Shown: piece by piece, positions 17,724 to 29,730 of the stretch
Numbering within the stretch: position 1 is the stretch's first letter
Layout of the letters: every line of letters starts with the position of its first letter
NCBI GenBank assembly: GCA_029256725.1
Contig: JAQSXJ010000015.1
Coordinates: forward strand, 1-64,000
Reading direction: 5' to 3'
DNA from: Anaerocolumna sp.
GTDB taxonomy: Bacteria; Bacillota; Clostridia; Lachnospirales; Lachnospiraceae
Length of the DNA stretch: 64,000 nt
Program-made: the position numbers and the translations under genes
Notes under the pieces: model-generated
What the model saw: the letters and a program-made list of their open reading frames with translations, nothing else
Databases searched by the model: none
What the model was told of the DNA's origin: nothing

Positions 17724-18275
17724 CTAGTCTTCCCTGTCAAGGCTTGACGATCTTGCTTTCACTCTGGTATAAGCAAGTGCCAGTAAGGTACCGAGAATAC
17801 CAATAGTGATGCTGTTGCCGAGAAAGGCAAAAAATCCTTGGGCAAATACTTTGTTAACAGGTTCAGCATAAATAGCAATATCAAAGACAGGTGCCAGGCC
17901 GATCCAGGCAATTGCATTTGCAACTATTTGTGCTACATTAAATAAAACAATCTGTTTTCCCGCAAAGCTGCCCTTCTCAATCTGGTATTTCCCAGCAAGG
18001 ATACCAGCCAAAATACCAAATACGGCATCAGGAAATACCCAGCTCCACCATATACCACCGTATTGGAAGGCGTCTGCCAACGCGTGACCAAGGAATCCTA
18101 CCGCTCCGCCTACCACCGGACCATAAAGGGCGGCTATTAGTGCAAGCAATGCTGCTCTTGGCTGGATAGCAGTGTTTGGAATAAATCCCAAGGGTATTGA
18201 AACGAGAGAAAGCACAATGTAGAGTGCAGTTCCGATTCCTATAGCAACAACTGCGCGAATACTTATTTTTTTCAT
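17724..18275 (-). CDS. UPF0397/COG4720 family ECF S component
   Basis: A 183-residue membrane protein with five or six TM segments. The N-terminal AVVAIGIGTALYIVL and IPNTAIQPR, and the central GPVVGGAVGFLGHALAD followed by WWSWVFPD, match the UPF0397 family of predicted substrate-binding ECF subunits. It is followed by its own ATPase and T subunit, so it forms a dedicated transporter. The ligand is not known; annotations as riboflavin transporter are by family only and no riboswitch is recognisable upstream. Confidence 0.85.
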   Translation of the reverse strand: MKKISIRAVVAIGIGTALYIVLSLVSIPLGFIPNTAIQPRAALLALIAALYGPVVGGAVGFLGHALADAFQYGGIWWSWVFPDAVFGILAGILAGKYQIEKGSFAGKQIVLFNVAQIVANAIAWIGLAPVFDIAIYAEPVNKVFAQGFFAFLGNSITIGILGTLLALAYTRVKARSSSLDRED

Positions 18276-18316
18276 AAGATATTCCTCCTATCATAAATAT
18301 GAATTTTTATTATATC

Positions 18317-18374
18317 AATACCATTATAGGTATTAATAGTTTATGCCACTACCAATAGAGTATTAATGGTTTAT
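18317..18374 (-). promoter_or_regulatory. inverted and direct repeats upstream of the ECF operon
   Basis: A palindrome AATACC-N6-GGTATT (18317-18334) overlaps the first of two direct repeats TATTAATRGTTTAT (18331-18344 and 18361-18374, 30 bp apart). They lie just upstream of the ECF S gene in the divergent gap with the dCMP deaminase gene. They could be a repressor operator, but no regulator is encoded nearby. Confidence 0.3.
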
Positions 18375-18545
18375 ATGAATTCATATAATTCCTATTAGAT
18401 TAATATACATTAGTACTTCCTGTTATGCAAGTATTTTTTACTTATATAAATATCCTTTTCTAGTTTCTTAACAGTTGCAATTTACTTACAATACTTCCTA
18501 TGTTAAAATACTTCTAACTGATGAGAACTTTAGGAGGATAAGGGT

Positions 18546-19025
18546 ATGAAAAAACAGGATTATATCACCTGGGATGAATATTTTATGGGTATTGCGATTT
18601 TCTCTGCAGAACGCAGTAAAGATCCCAGTACAAGTGTTGGAGCATGTATCGTAAGTCAGGATAACAAGATTCTCTCTGTTGGTTATAATGGAATGCCTAT
18701 TGGTTGTTCCGACGATGACTTTCCCTGGGAGAGAGACGGTAATCCCCTTGACACCAAATATTTCTATGTATGTCACGCTGAAATGAATGCCATACTTAAT
18801 TATACCGGTCCTGATATGAAAGGTGCCAAACTCTATGTAACCTTGTTCCCCTGCAACGAATGTACAAAAGCCATCATACAAAAGGGAATAAGTGAGCTTA
18901 TCTACCTCTCAGACAAATATGCAGATACAGATGCTACAAAAGCTGCCAAACGAATGCTTGATGCTACCGGAACTACATATAGACAGTATCAGCCAATTAA
19001 CAGGGATATTACTATCTCTTTATAA
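18546..19025 (+). CDS. comEB: deoxycytidylate (dCMP) deaminase
   Basis: A 159-residue zinc-dependent deaminase converting dCMP to dUMP for thymidylate synthesis. The zinc and catalytic motifs are H77-A-E79 (CHAEMNAIL) and C103-N-E-C106 (FPCNEC). An extra metal-binding N-terminal region, SKDPSTSVGACIV, is typical of the family. AGGAGGATAAGG precedes the ATG. It is a single gene with its own terminator, divergent from the ECF operon. Confidence 0.92.
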   Translation: MKKQDYITWDEYFMGIAIFSAERSKDPSTSVGACIVSQDNKILSVGYNGMPIGCSDDDFPWERDGNPLDTKYFYVCHAEMNAILNYTGPDMKGAKLYVTLFPCNECTKAIIQKGISELIYLSDKYADTDATKAAKRMLDATGTTYRQYQPINRDITISL

Positions 19026-19030
19026 TTCTT

Positions 19031-19066
19031 CTTAAGAAATTAATCATTATTCTTAAGTTATTTTTT
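19031..19066 (+). terminator. terminator after the dCMP deaminase gene
   Basis: Stem CTTAAGAA / TTCTTAAG (19031-19038 and 19050-19057) followed by TTATTTTTTC, directly after the stop codon. Confidence 0.65.
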
Positions 19067-19101
19067 CTTGCATTCCGGTTTATATTTATGGGATGATACT
19101 A

Positions 19102-19141
19102 TATAAGTAGAATTAAGTTTTTTACTGGAATTCAACTTATA
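19102..19141. repeat. inverted repeat upstream of the amidase gene
   Basis: TATAAGTAGAATT at 19102-19114 pairs with AATTCAACTTATA ending at 19141 with one mismatch. A related AATTCAACTTATA also occurs upstream of clpX near 45560. It overlaps the expected promoter region of the amidase gene and may be an operator or a decayed small element. Confidence 0.35.
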
Positions 19142-19176
19142 TAGATACTAACTTTCAAAAGAGGATCTCATATACT

Positions 19177-19866
19177 ATGAACGCCAAGGACAAGCGCCGC
19201 AGAAAAAGACACAGACGAAAAATTATAAATATAACTGCCTTAACCAGTCTTTTCATGATTATGGCTGCAATCGTTGTTATAATGATTTTATCGGTAGTGA
19301 AATACCACAAGGATGCTCCTAATGGTTTCGCTTATTATACCATTGCACCACCTCCCATTACGGAGATGTTACTTACTCCTAATGATTATTCCAGACCGGA
19401 AGAACCAATGAAGAAAGTTAAGGGTATCGTAATTCATTATACGGCTAATCCTGGCACTTCTGCCAAAGCAAATAGAAACTATTTTGAGAATCTTAAATTT
19501 CAGACCAGGATCTCTGCCAGCAGTCACTTTGTAATCGGCTTAAATGGCGAAATTGTACAATGTATTCCCTTAGATGAAATTTCCTTTGCCTCCAATGACA
19601 GAAATGTTGATACTATCTCAATAGAATGCTGCCATCCGGATGCTTCAGGGGAATTTAATAAGAAGACTTACGAATCCTTGATTGCCCTTACTGCCTGGTT
19701 ATGCAGCAAATATAATCTGGATCAAGAGGATATCTTAAGACATTACGACGTTACCAGGAAACTCTGCCCCTTATATTACGTAGAACATGAAGACAAATGG
19801 GAAACCCTGAAAGAGGATGTTTTCACATATATAAAAGAAAAGGAAGCTTCAGCCGAACTGGACTAA
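19177..19866 (+). CDS. membrane-anchored N-acetylmuramoyl-L-alanine amidase (Amidase_2)
   Basis: A 229-residue protein with a basic N terminus, one TM segment (about 18-43) and an extracellular Amidase_2/PGRP-type domain (about 80-210). Zinc ligands are visible as His in IVIHYTANPG, His in LRHYDVTRK and Cys in KLCPLYY. It is predicted to cleave the bond between muramic acid and the stem peptide. It is short, with no separate wall-binding repeats, so it should act close to the membrane. The gene ends inside a terminator shared with guaB. Confidence 0.88.
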   Translation: MNAKDKRRRKRHRRKIINITALTSLFMIMAAIVVIMILSVVKYHKDAPNGFAYYTIAPPPITEMLLTPNDYSRPEEPMKKVKGIVIHYTANPGTSAKANRNYFENLKFQTRISASSHFVIGLNGEIVQCIPLDEISFASNDRNVDTISIECCHPDASGEFNKKTYESLIALTAWLCSKYNLDQEDILRHYDVTRKLCPLYYVEHEDKWETLKEDVFTYIKEKEASAELD

Positions 19867-19880
19867 AGCTTCCTTTTTAT
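19840..19880. terminator. bidirectional terminator between the amidase gene and guaB
   Basis: Perfect 10-bp stem AAGGAAGCTT / AAGCTTCCTT (19840-19849 and 19866-19875). A T-run follows on the plus strand and an A-rich tract precedes it, so it can serve both converging genes. The left arm lies within the last codons of the amidase. Confidence 0.75.
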
Positions 19881-19889
19881 TCTGGTTAT

Positions 19890-21670
<1,781 letters not shown>

Positions 21671-21717
21671 AAAAAAATACCCAGAAGACCTTGTCATAAC
21701 AGACACTGTCCTGGGTA
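21671..21717 (-). terminator. intrinsic terminator after the DUF6106 gene
   Basis: Stem TACCCAG / CTGGGTA (21678-21684 and 21711-21717) followed on the minus strand by seven Ts. Confidence 0.75.
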
Positions 21718-21723
21718 CATTTC

Positions 21724-21801
21724 TTAAGCTTCTATTACATATATACATTCCTGCAATACTTCTTTTGCTGTAGGATAAACTTCCATTACCCTATAATTCA
21801 T
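21724..21801 (-). CDS. possible 25-residue small ORF
   Basis: An ATG-initiated frame of 25 codons (MNYRVMEVYPTAKEVLQ then ECIYVIEA) lies between the DUF6106 stop and its terminator. No ribosome site is visible before the ATG, so it may be chance. It is recorded because it fills the otherwise unexplained gap before the terminator. Confidence 0.15.
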   Translation of the reverse strand: MNYRVMEVYPTAKEVLQECIYVIEA

Positions 21802-21810
21802 AAGCTGTAA

Positions 21811-22308
21811 TTAATACTGTACAAGCTTTCTTGGGTTCTTCATCTTGATGCAGTTTAACATTTTCTCGTTAGGCTCAAATAAAATCTTTAAGTTCTTCTC
21901 ACCCTGACGATAAATGATTACATAAGGGGTAGTTTCCTTATTACCGGAAGAGAAATCCTTCACATCGCATTTAATATGATTATAACTATCCAAAGCATGG
22001 GAACCCTGAGGCGCCATTACTTCAACCTGTTCAAAGTCAATTTTAAGTGCATTCTTTCTCTTTGATTTACCCATAATCTTATCAAAATCCAACTGCCCAT
22101 CACAGAATACATACTCATATTCTAAACTAAGCCTTGGAAAGAAATAAAATATACCTACAATTACTATAGCTGCTACAAATAACATTATCTGGTTGCTTAA
22201 TGATATAATGAACAACAAAACAGCTGCAAATATCAATAATACTCTTATAGCATATGTCCCAGCAGTTTCCTTTCTCTTGACTCCTGCTTCTGCATATAAC
22301 TCGTTCAT
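21811..22308 (-). CDS. DUF6106 family membrane protein
   Basis: A 165-residue protein starting at the ATG at 22308, seven bases after GGAGG; a longer in-frame reading to 22443 has no ribosome site. Two hydrophobic segments (about 22-38 and 41-60) form a hairpin in the membrane and a cytoplasmic domain follows (YEYVFCDGQLDFDKIMGKSKRK...). This is the layout of the Lachnospiraceae DUF6106 family, of unknown function. It is separated from groEL by a strong terminator, so it has its own promoter. Confidence 0.7.
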   Translation of the reverse strand: MNELYAEAGVKRKETAGTYAIRVLLIFAAVLLFIISLSNQIMLFVAAIVIVGIFYFFPRLSLEYEYVFCDGQLDFDKIMGKSKRKNALKIDFEQVEVMAPQGSHALDSYNHIKCDVKDFSSGNKETTPYVIIYRQGEKNLKILFEPNEKMLNCIKMKNPRKLVQY

Positions 22309-22520
22309 TTTTATGCCTCCTAACCTTATTTTATGCCTTAATCCTATTATACATTTTGACATTATTATAATAACAGGCTGCTGATCAATCAGCTTTTTTT
22401 CCGAACGGCACGTCTTTAAAATCATTATACTAAAAAAACTCACAAAGGAAAAGCCTTAATATCAAAATAATTCTAATATCTTTATAAAAAGTTATAAAAA
22501 ATTGAGGAAAATCAGCAACT

Positions 22521-22559
22521 AAAAAAGCTGTTTGAATTCTTTAAAAGAATTCAAACAGC
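22521..22559 (-). terminator. intrinsic terminator of groESL
   Basis: Perfect 13-bp stem GCTGTTTGAATTC / GAATTCAAACAGC (ending at 22559 and 22527) with a short TTTTAAA loop, followed on the minus strand by six Ts, 37 bases after the groEL stop. The rest of 22309-22595 is AT-rich and holds no gene. Confidence 0.88.
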
Positions 22560-22595
22560 CATTCTATTATTTATTTATAAGAACAAAAATAGGAA

Positions 22596-24230
<1,635 letters not shown>

Positions 24231-24331
24231 CTAAATTATTTAATCGTAAACTTCCTATCCGGTTAGATACAACCTACACAAAACATACCAAAAATACATT
24301 TTGGCACGGTATACTACGAAATCTTATATAA

Positions 24332-24619
24332 TTAGTCTTCTACTATAGCAACGATATCGTTCTGTTTAACAACGATGTATTCCAAATCCTCTAACTTAAC
24401 TTCAGTTCCGGAATACTTAGAGAAAATAACCCTATCTCCAACCTTAACCTGCATTGTTACTTCTTTACCGTCCACAACACCGCCGGGACCTACTGCAATA
24501 ACTTCAGCCTGCTGAGGTTTTTCTTTTGCCTGACCAGGTAAAACGATACCTGATTTTGTTGTCTCTTCAGCAACAAGCTGCTTTAAAACCACTTTGTCTC
24601 CTAATGGCACTAATTTCAT
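24332..24619 (-). CDS. groS: co-chaperonin GroES
   Basis: A 95-residue co-chaperonin with the mobile loop (EETTKSGIVLPGQAKEKPQ, about 15-33) and a GDRVIFSKYSGTEV core. The ATG at 24619 is preferred, as its AAGGAGG spacing is eight bases; the ATG two codons earlier sits only two or three bases from the site. First gene of the groESL operon, with CIRCE and a strong promoter upstream. Confidence 0.97.
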   Translation of the reverse strand: MKLVPLGDKVVLKQLVAEETTKSGIVLPGQAKEKPQQAEVIAVGPGGVVDGKEVTMQVKVGDRVIFSKYSGTEVKLEDLEYIVVKQNDIVAIVED

Positions 24620-24677
24620 TTTCATTTCCTCCTTATGATATCAATATTTCATTAAAAAAGGCATATTTTGAGTTTTA

Positions 24678-24704
24678 TTAGCACTCGCTTCTATTGAGTG
24701 CTAA
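24678..24704 (-). promoter_or_regulatory. CIRCE operator (HrcA binding site)
   Basis: Perfect 9-bp inverted repeat TTAGCACTC-N9-GAGTGCTAA, the conserved HrcA operator, between the groESL promoter and groES. Confidence 0.97.
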
Positions 24705-24715
24705 CCGATAAACAT

Positions 24716-24744
24716 ATATTAGTAAATTTGCATTTATAATGCAA
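24716..24744 (-). promoter_or_regulatory. sigma-A promoter of groESL
   Basis: On the minus strand TTGCAT (24739-24744), 17 bases, then TAATAT (24716-24721). The CIRCE element begins 12 bases downstream, at the expected start of transcription. Confidence 0.8.
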
Positions 24745-25390
24745 CTATACTTTCCGCTCAAAAACAGGTAAAATAAGCATATATATAAACTTAACTCTCA
24801 AATAATCCTCTTATCTCATTTTTACTCACTTTTTTATTACATTACCAGCAATTACTACTATTATATAGGAATATTCATCTCATAGCAATCCTCAATTACA
24901 CGCTGTATCTATTATTTACCACATATTCAATTCTATTCCTTATATCTTATATACTAAAGGGGCGTCATATACCAAAGTGATGGCAGCTTAATTCAAGATC
25001 TTCTTATGGCATACTGCCGAGCAATCAGTTGTCGGCATACACGAAAAAGGCTTACCAAAAGCACCAGGAAACCTCAAAAGCCATGCAGTAAATTGTGACA
25101 GTTAAAAGCTATATTTACCGCTTGCTCGACCTGGCGGACACACAAAAAATAAGAGAATGGAACGTTGAGGTATGGAACACGCCTTGCAAGTGTCAATACA
25201 CCTGCCCTCCTTGCCGGTTAATGAACTCCCGATACAGTTCGGATTAAGAATTAAAGTCCACCGTTGACCTTTTAGGTAAATAACAATATAATGACACAGC
25301 ATTGAAGGAATTCACATTGAAGAAATTCACATTAAAGGGATTTGACAACACTTCCTCAAATGTGATTAGAAATAAATGGTGGAATTAATC
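24745..25390. other. intergenic scar with decayed sequence before the ABC/TCS island
   Basis: About 650 bp without a convincing gene. From about 24960 the composition becomes more GC-rich, as in the island that follows. Minus-strand fragments (for example a run with FTAWLLRFPGAFGKPFS at about 25030-25100) look like broken coding sequence with stops. I cannot name the source; a decayed IS or the edge of a transferred segment is likely. Confidence 0.35.
25300..25344. repeat. three 15-bp tandem repeats
   Basis: CATTGAAGGAATTCA, CATTGAAGAAATTCA and CATTAAAGGGATTTG follow directly on one another, about 150 bp before the response regulator start. Confidence 0.65.
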
Positions 25391-25408
25391 TTAAGGTAAT
25401 GTTAAGGT
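25391..25408 (+). promoter_or_regulatory. direct-repeat operator upstream of the response regulator
   Basis: TTAAGGT at 25391-25397 and 25402-25408 with an exact 11-bp period, the usual spacing of OmpR/PhoB-family half-sites. A site here would let the regulator control its own operon. Inference from spacing only. Confidence 0.45.
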
Positions 25409-25490
25409 TAACCATATTTAACTGAAAGGTAGGGCTACTATAATGAACTTACGGCTCGAAGATAAGATGAGCAAGGAGAGAGGTGAAACC

Positions 25491-26177
25491 ATGAACAAAA
25501 CAATTCTGATTGTAGATGACGAGAAGGAAATTCGTGAGCTTCTCCGGTTATACATAGAAAAGGACGGCTACTTTGTGATACAGGCTGAAAATGGATTGGA
25601 GGCACTTAAACAGTCCGCGACCGCACAGATTGATTTGGCTGTCATCGACATTATGATGCCGAAGCTTGACGGCTATCAGCTGATCAAAGGTTTGAGAGAA
25701 CGCAGCAACCTTCCCATTATTATTGTGAGCGCCAAAACGGAAAATCATGAGAAAATATTGGGGCTTGACCTTGGTGCGGACGATTATGTGACAAAGCCTT
25801 TTGACCCTTTGGAGGTCACTGCTCGAATCAAAGCTCAATTACGCCGCTATGATGGAGGTGCGGCGGATTCCGAAGCAGCTTTACTGACGGCAGGCAAACT
25901 GTGTATGGATGTTTTTGCTTGCACCCTTAGCTTTGGCAGAGGGACAATCCCTCTTACCGCTACGGAATTTAACATGATGAAGCTGTTTATGCAAAGTCCC
26001 GGACGTGTATACACCAAACAGCAGATTTATGAAGCAGCATGGCAGGAGGCAGCCATCGTAGACGACAATACAGTGATGGTCGCCATTAGCAAACTGCGCG
26101 GCAAACTTCCCGGCGATGGCGCGGTATCTATCGGAACTGTCCGGGGATTAGGGTATCGTCTGGAGGTGCATACATGA
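25491..26177 (+). CDS. OmpR-family response regulator of an ABC resistance-type module
   Basis: A 228-residue regulator. The receiver has the acidic pair D9-D10, phosphoacceptor D53 (AVIDIMMP), IIVSAKT and VTKPFDP; the C terminus is a winged helix. The ATG at 25491 follows GAGAGGTG and opens with MNKTILIVDDE; the in-frame ATG at 25443 gives 16 residues unlike a receiver. The stop overlaps the kinase start by four bases. The gene is more GC-rich than its chromosomal neighbours. It likely controls the adjoining ABC transporter in response to an envelope signal. Confidence 0.88.
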   Translation: MNKTILIVDDEKEIRELLRLYIEKDGYFVIQAENGLEALKQSATAQIDLAVIDIMMPKLDGYQLIKGLRERSNLPIIIVSAKTENHEKILGLDLGADDYVTKPFDPLEVTARIKAQLRRYDGGAADSEAALLTAGKLCMDVFACTLSFGRGTIPLTATEFNMMKLFMQSPGRVYTKQQIYEAAWQEAAIVDDNTVMVAISKLRGKLPGDGAVSIGTVRGLGYRLEVHT

Positions 26178-27298
26178 AGAAAAGGTGTAGTTTCAAAAGG
26201 GCCATCATGGGCAGATTCATAGGCTATACCATCGGAATTGCACTGACGCTTCTGGTATTGGAGTTAATATTCAGTCTGTTTACATGGAATAAAGGGATGA
26301 ACTTCTCTGAACTGGCGTCTTCCCCTCTGGCCGAGGGAACTAAAACCTTGCAAATCACGCTTTCTGTTTTCTGGAATCTTATCACAGCTGCCGTATATTT
26401 TATAGGGATTACCCTTTTGGGGCGCGGAATTAACAGGAAAATCATGGAACCCATACAGAAAATGGAAGAGGCTTTCAAAGAGGTTACGGCCGGCCATTTG
26501 GACACTACGCTGGACTTTGAAACAGAAACGGAATTTGGCGAAATGCGGGATGCCTTCAATTTTATGGCTCGAAAGCTAAAAGACTCCGAAGAAAAGCGAA
26601 TGACAATGGAAAATGAGAGGATGCAGCTTTTCTCCCACATTGCTCATGACTTGAAAACCCCCATGACAACGATTTCCGGATACGCGGGGGCCTTGGCAAG
26701 CGGTATGGTGGAGGAACCGGACAAACAGCGGGAATACCATCTGGCGATAAAAGCGAAATCCGGTCAGATGAACCAATTGATTGATCAGCTGCTTTCCTAT
26801 TCCAAGCTGGGTACGCCGCAATACCGGATGAATTTTGCGAAGGTTGACCTTGTAGAGCTGCTTCGCGCATCTTGTGCCACTTTGTTTGGTGAAATCGAAA
26901 ACAAGCAGATGAACTTGGAGCTACGGCTACCGGACAAGCCCGTATATTACCTGGTGGATTCGTTGGAAACTAACCGGGCCATCAGCAATCTGCTGACAAA
27001 CGCTATCCGCCATAACCCGACGGGCAGCCTATTGTCCGTGGGTCTGACGGATGAACTCGGCCGTATAGAGATACAAATTGCCGATAACGGAGCAGCTATC
27101 CCGAAGGCAATCGCAGGGAATCTGTTTGAGCCTTTTGTTTCCGGCAGTGATTCAAGAAGTACCAGCAGTGGAACAGGACTTGGGCTTGCCATTGTGAAAA
27201 AGGTGATGGAACAGCATTCCGGCGAGGTTTTCGTACTGGACGCACCCTCTCCTTATACAAAGATGTTTGTCCTAAGCTTTCCAAATGCTTCAGAATAA
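26174..27298 (+). CDS. sensor histidine kinase of the ABC module
   Basis: A 374-residue kinase with two TM segments (about 14-36 and 58-80) around a short 20-25 residue external loop. HAMP (about 80-135), HisKA with phosphoacceptor His in SHIAHDLKTPMT (about 158) and HATPase with LLTNAIRHNP, IADNGAAIP and GTGLGLAIVKK follow. The N box and G boxes are intact. The short external loop recalls intramembrane-sensing kinases, though the HAMP domain differs from the classic BceS layout. It partners the overlapping regulator gene. GC-rich like the rest of the island. Confidence 0.87.
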   Translation: MKKRCSFKRAIMGRFIGYTIGIALTLLVLELIFSLFTWNKGMNFSELASSPLAEGTKTLQITLSVFWNLITAAVYFIGITLLGRGINRKIMEPIQKMEEAFKEVTAGHLDTTLDFETETEFGEMRDAFNFMARKLKDSEEKRMTMENERMQLFSHIAHDLKTPMTTISGYAGALASGMVEEPDKQREYHLAIKAKSGQMNQLIDQLLSYSKLGTPQYRMNFAKVDLVELLRASCATLFGEIENKQMNLELRLPDKPVYYLVDSLETNRAISNLLTNAIRHNPTGSLLSVGLTDELGRIEIQIADNGAAIPKAIAGNLFEPFVSGSDSRSTSSGTGLGLAIVKKVMEQHSGEVFVLDAPSPYTKMFVLSFPNASE

Positions 27299-27395
27299 GA
27301 TAAACAGAGGAATAAGTGTTAACCATTTTGTACCTGCGTAATCCTCATTGCAAAACATGGATGCGCAAAAACGTGTACCGGAAAGGGGGATAGAT

Positions 27396-29726
27396 ATGTA
27401 TCATAAAATGATAAAAAACGATATACGCAAAAGTAAGCTGATTACTACGACGATTACAGCGTTTATCCTCGTTGCCGCCATGCTGACTGCTTTGGCCGCA
27501 TCGCTGACATTAAACCTATTCGGCACTATCGACAATATGCTTCTTTCGGCAAAGGCGCTCCATTACATGCAGATGCACACAGGCGATGTAGATCTGGAAC
27601 AGCTGCAAAGCTTCGCGGAAGCTAATGACAGCGTAGAAGATTATCAGGTATTGGAGTTTCTCAACATCGAAGGTGCGGACATTGTCATTGGGAACGATTC
27701 CCTTGCAGAAAGCATACAAGACAACGGGCTTAGCGTGCAGGGCGAGAAATTCGACTTCCTGCTTAATTTAAACGGCGAGGTCATCCATCCTGCCGACAGT
27801 GAAATCTATGTCCCCCTTTATTACAGACAGGAAGGAATCGCGGCACTTGGCGATACGGTGACAATCCACGGCATTTCCTTTACCGTTGCGGGATTTTTAC
27901 GGGATTCTGTCATGAACGCGGCACTGATAAGCTCCAAGCGTTTTCTCGTGAGCCAAGCAGATTTTGAAAGAGTCCGTAAATTCGGACAGTTAGAAAACCT
28001 TATTGAGTTCCGGCTGGCAGCGGACGTTTCCTTCCCTGCTTTCGAGGCAGCTTATCAAGGCGCGGGGCTTCCGGCAAACGGTCCGCCCGCTATCACTTAC
28101 ACTCAAGTGAAGATGATAAACGGCATTACGGATGGCATCATGATTGCCGTACTGATGTTGATAGGCATCCTTGTCATACTCGTTGCATTTTTGTGTATCC
28201 GCTTTACGTTATTGGCTAAAATTGAAGAGGATTATAAGGAAATAGGCGTACTAAAGGCAGTTGGGATGCGGATATCGCAGATTAAAAAGCTCTACCTTAC
28301 AAAATACGGTACAATTGCGGGTGTAGCCTGCGGGCTGGGTTTTCTGATTTCCCTGCCACTCCAAATTCCTTTCATGAAAAATATCCGATTGTACATGGGG
28401 GAAAGCGGCACCCCCTTACCCGGCTTGCTCTGTGGGCTTCTGGGGGCGACGGTAATCTTCGGGGTTGTCATGTTGTATGTGAACGGCGTGTTACGGCGCT
28501 TCCGTAAAATATCCGCGGCACAGGCGGTGCGATTCGGTGCGCCACTGGAAAGATCAAAATCGTCCAGAAGCTTCCTGCTGAGTAATAACAGGCTCTTTTC
28601 CAGGAATATCTTTCTAGGAATCACGGATGTTCTTTCCCGGAAAAAGCTGTATGTCACCATGCTGATGGTACTGGTCATCTCCTCATTCATTATGATTGTG
28701 CCCCAAAATATCAGCAGTACCATTTCTGCAGAAAGCTTCATCACCTACATGGGCATGGGAATTTGCGACGTTAATATCGGGGTGATGCGGACACAGGTAG
28801 AGGACGTTCCGGGAAAGGCGGCGGAAGTTGCTGATGTGCTGGCTGAGGACGAGAATGTTGAAAAGTATGCTTTGTTCACGGGCATGATGTTAGACCGAAA
28901 AGCGGATGACGGAGCGATAGAGAAGCTACGGGTGACCTTTGGTGATTATTCCGCCTTTCCTATCACCTACTCCGAGGGTCGTGCGCCTCAATCGGAATCG
29001 GAACTCGCCCTCTCCGTCCTCAATTCCAAAGACCTTGAAAAAACCGTTGGGGATGAAATTATTCTAATCGTTAACGGCTCGGAAAAACACCTGATGGTCT
29101 GTGGGATTTACTCTGATGTCACCAACGGCGGTCGAACGGCACAAGCCATTTTTGACACAAATAACGAAGATATTTTGAGCATCGGCGTGGCGGTCACATT
29201 CCGTGACCGCCAGAGTGTAGATGCAGCAGTATCACAGTACAGGGAACAATTCCCCTTCGCTAAAGTTACCGGCATCCACGAAAGCACCCGGCAGATGCTT
29301 GGCTCTATGCGGGATGCCATCAAAATGGCTTCCGTTGTCGCTACCTTGGCAACCGTCATCCTCACACTATTGGTCACGGTGCTGTTTATGAAAATGCTGG
29401 TGGCGAAAGACCGTTATCCCATTGCCATACTGAAATCAATGGGCTTCACCGGTGGGGATATTCGCGGGCAATATCTTACGCGCTCCATCACCGTGCTGGC
29501 ACTGGGCATAATCCTCGGCACGATTCTGGCAAACACCCTGGGAGAGCTTGTCGGCGTGGCAATCGTTTCCTCCTTTGGTGCAACAACCTTCCATTTTGCA
29601 GTAAATCCGTGGTTTGTCTACCTCGTTTCGCCTCTGCTGATTACAGGTTGCGTCGTCGCCGCCACCATGCTGGGCGTTTCCGGTATCCAGGCATTAGTAA
29701 TTTCCGAACATATTAAGGAGGCTTAA
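27396..29726 (+). CDS. FtsX-type ABC transporter permease
   Basis: A permease of 776 residues, starting at the ATG at 27396 behind AAGGGGG. One N-terminal TM segment (about 15-40) is followed by a large external domain (about 45-235), a three-helix FtsX domain (about 245-375), a further TM (about 420), a second external domain (about 440-620) and a C-terminal FtsX domain (about 625-770). This duplicated MacB/FtsX-like plan is typical of lipoprotein or peptide transporters and antimicrobial peptide resistance exporters. No pump partner other than the ATPase downstream is encoded. The substrate is unknown. Confidence 0.85.
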   Translation: MYHKMIKNDIRKSKLITTTITAFILVAAMLTALAASLTLNLFGTIDNMLLSAKALHYMQMHTGDVDLEQLQSFAEANDSVEDYQVLEFLNIEGADIVIGNDSLAESIQDNGLSVQGEKFDFLLNLNGEVIHPADSEIYVPLYYRQEGIAALGDTVTIHGISFTVAGFLRDSVMNAALISSKRFLVSQADFERVRKFGQLENLIEFRLAADVSFPAFEAAYQGAGLPANGPPAITYTQVKMINGITDGIMIAVLMLIGILVILVAFLCIRFTLLAKIEEDYKEIGVLKAVGMRISQIKKLYLTKYGTIAGVACGLGFLISLPLQIPFMKNIRLYMGESGTPLPGLLCGLLGATVIFGVVMLYVNGVLRRFRKISAAQAVRFGAPLERSKSSRSFLLSNNRLFSRNIFLGITDVLSRKKLYVTMLMVLVISSFIMIVPQNISSTISAESFITYMGMGICDVNIGVMRTQVEDVPGKAAEVADVLAEDENVEKYALFTGMMLDRKADDGAIEKLRVTFGDYSAFPITYSEGRAPQSESELALSVLNSKDLEKTVGDEIILIVNGSEKHLMVCGIYSDVTNGGRTAQAIFDTNNEDILSIGVAVTFRDRQSVDAAVSQYREQFPFAKVTGIHESTRQMLGSMRDAIKMASVVATLATVILTLLVTVLFMKMLVAKDRYPIAILKSMGFTGGDIRGQYLTRSITVLALGIILGTILANTLGELVGVAIVSSFGATTFHFAVNPWFVYLVSPLLITGCVVAATMLGVSGIQALVISEHIKEA

Positions 29727-29730
29727 CATT

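Noticed and set aside
18276-18540. Vitamin riboswitch (FMN, TPP or cobalamin type) upstream of the ECF operon
   Set aside because: None of the conserved aptamer motifs is present; only short AT-rich repeats are seen.
25102-25302. 66-codon minus-strand frame before the ABC island
   Set aside because: No ribosome site, no recognisable domain, and the surrounding DNA looks decayed.
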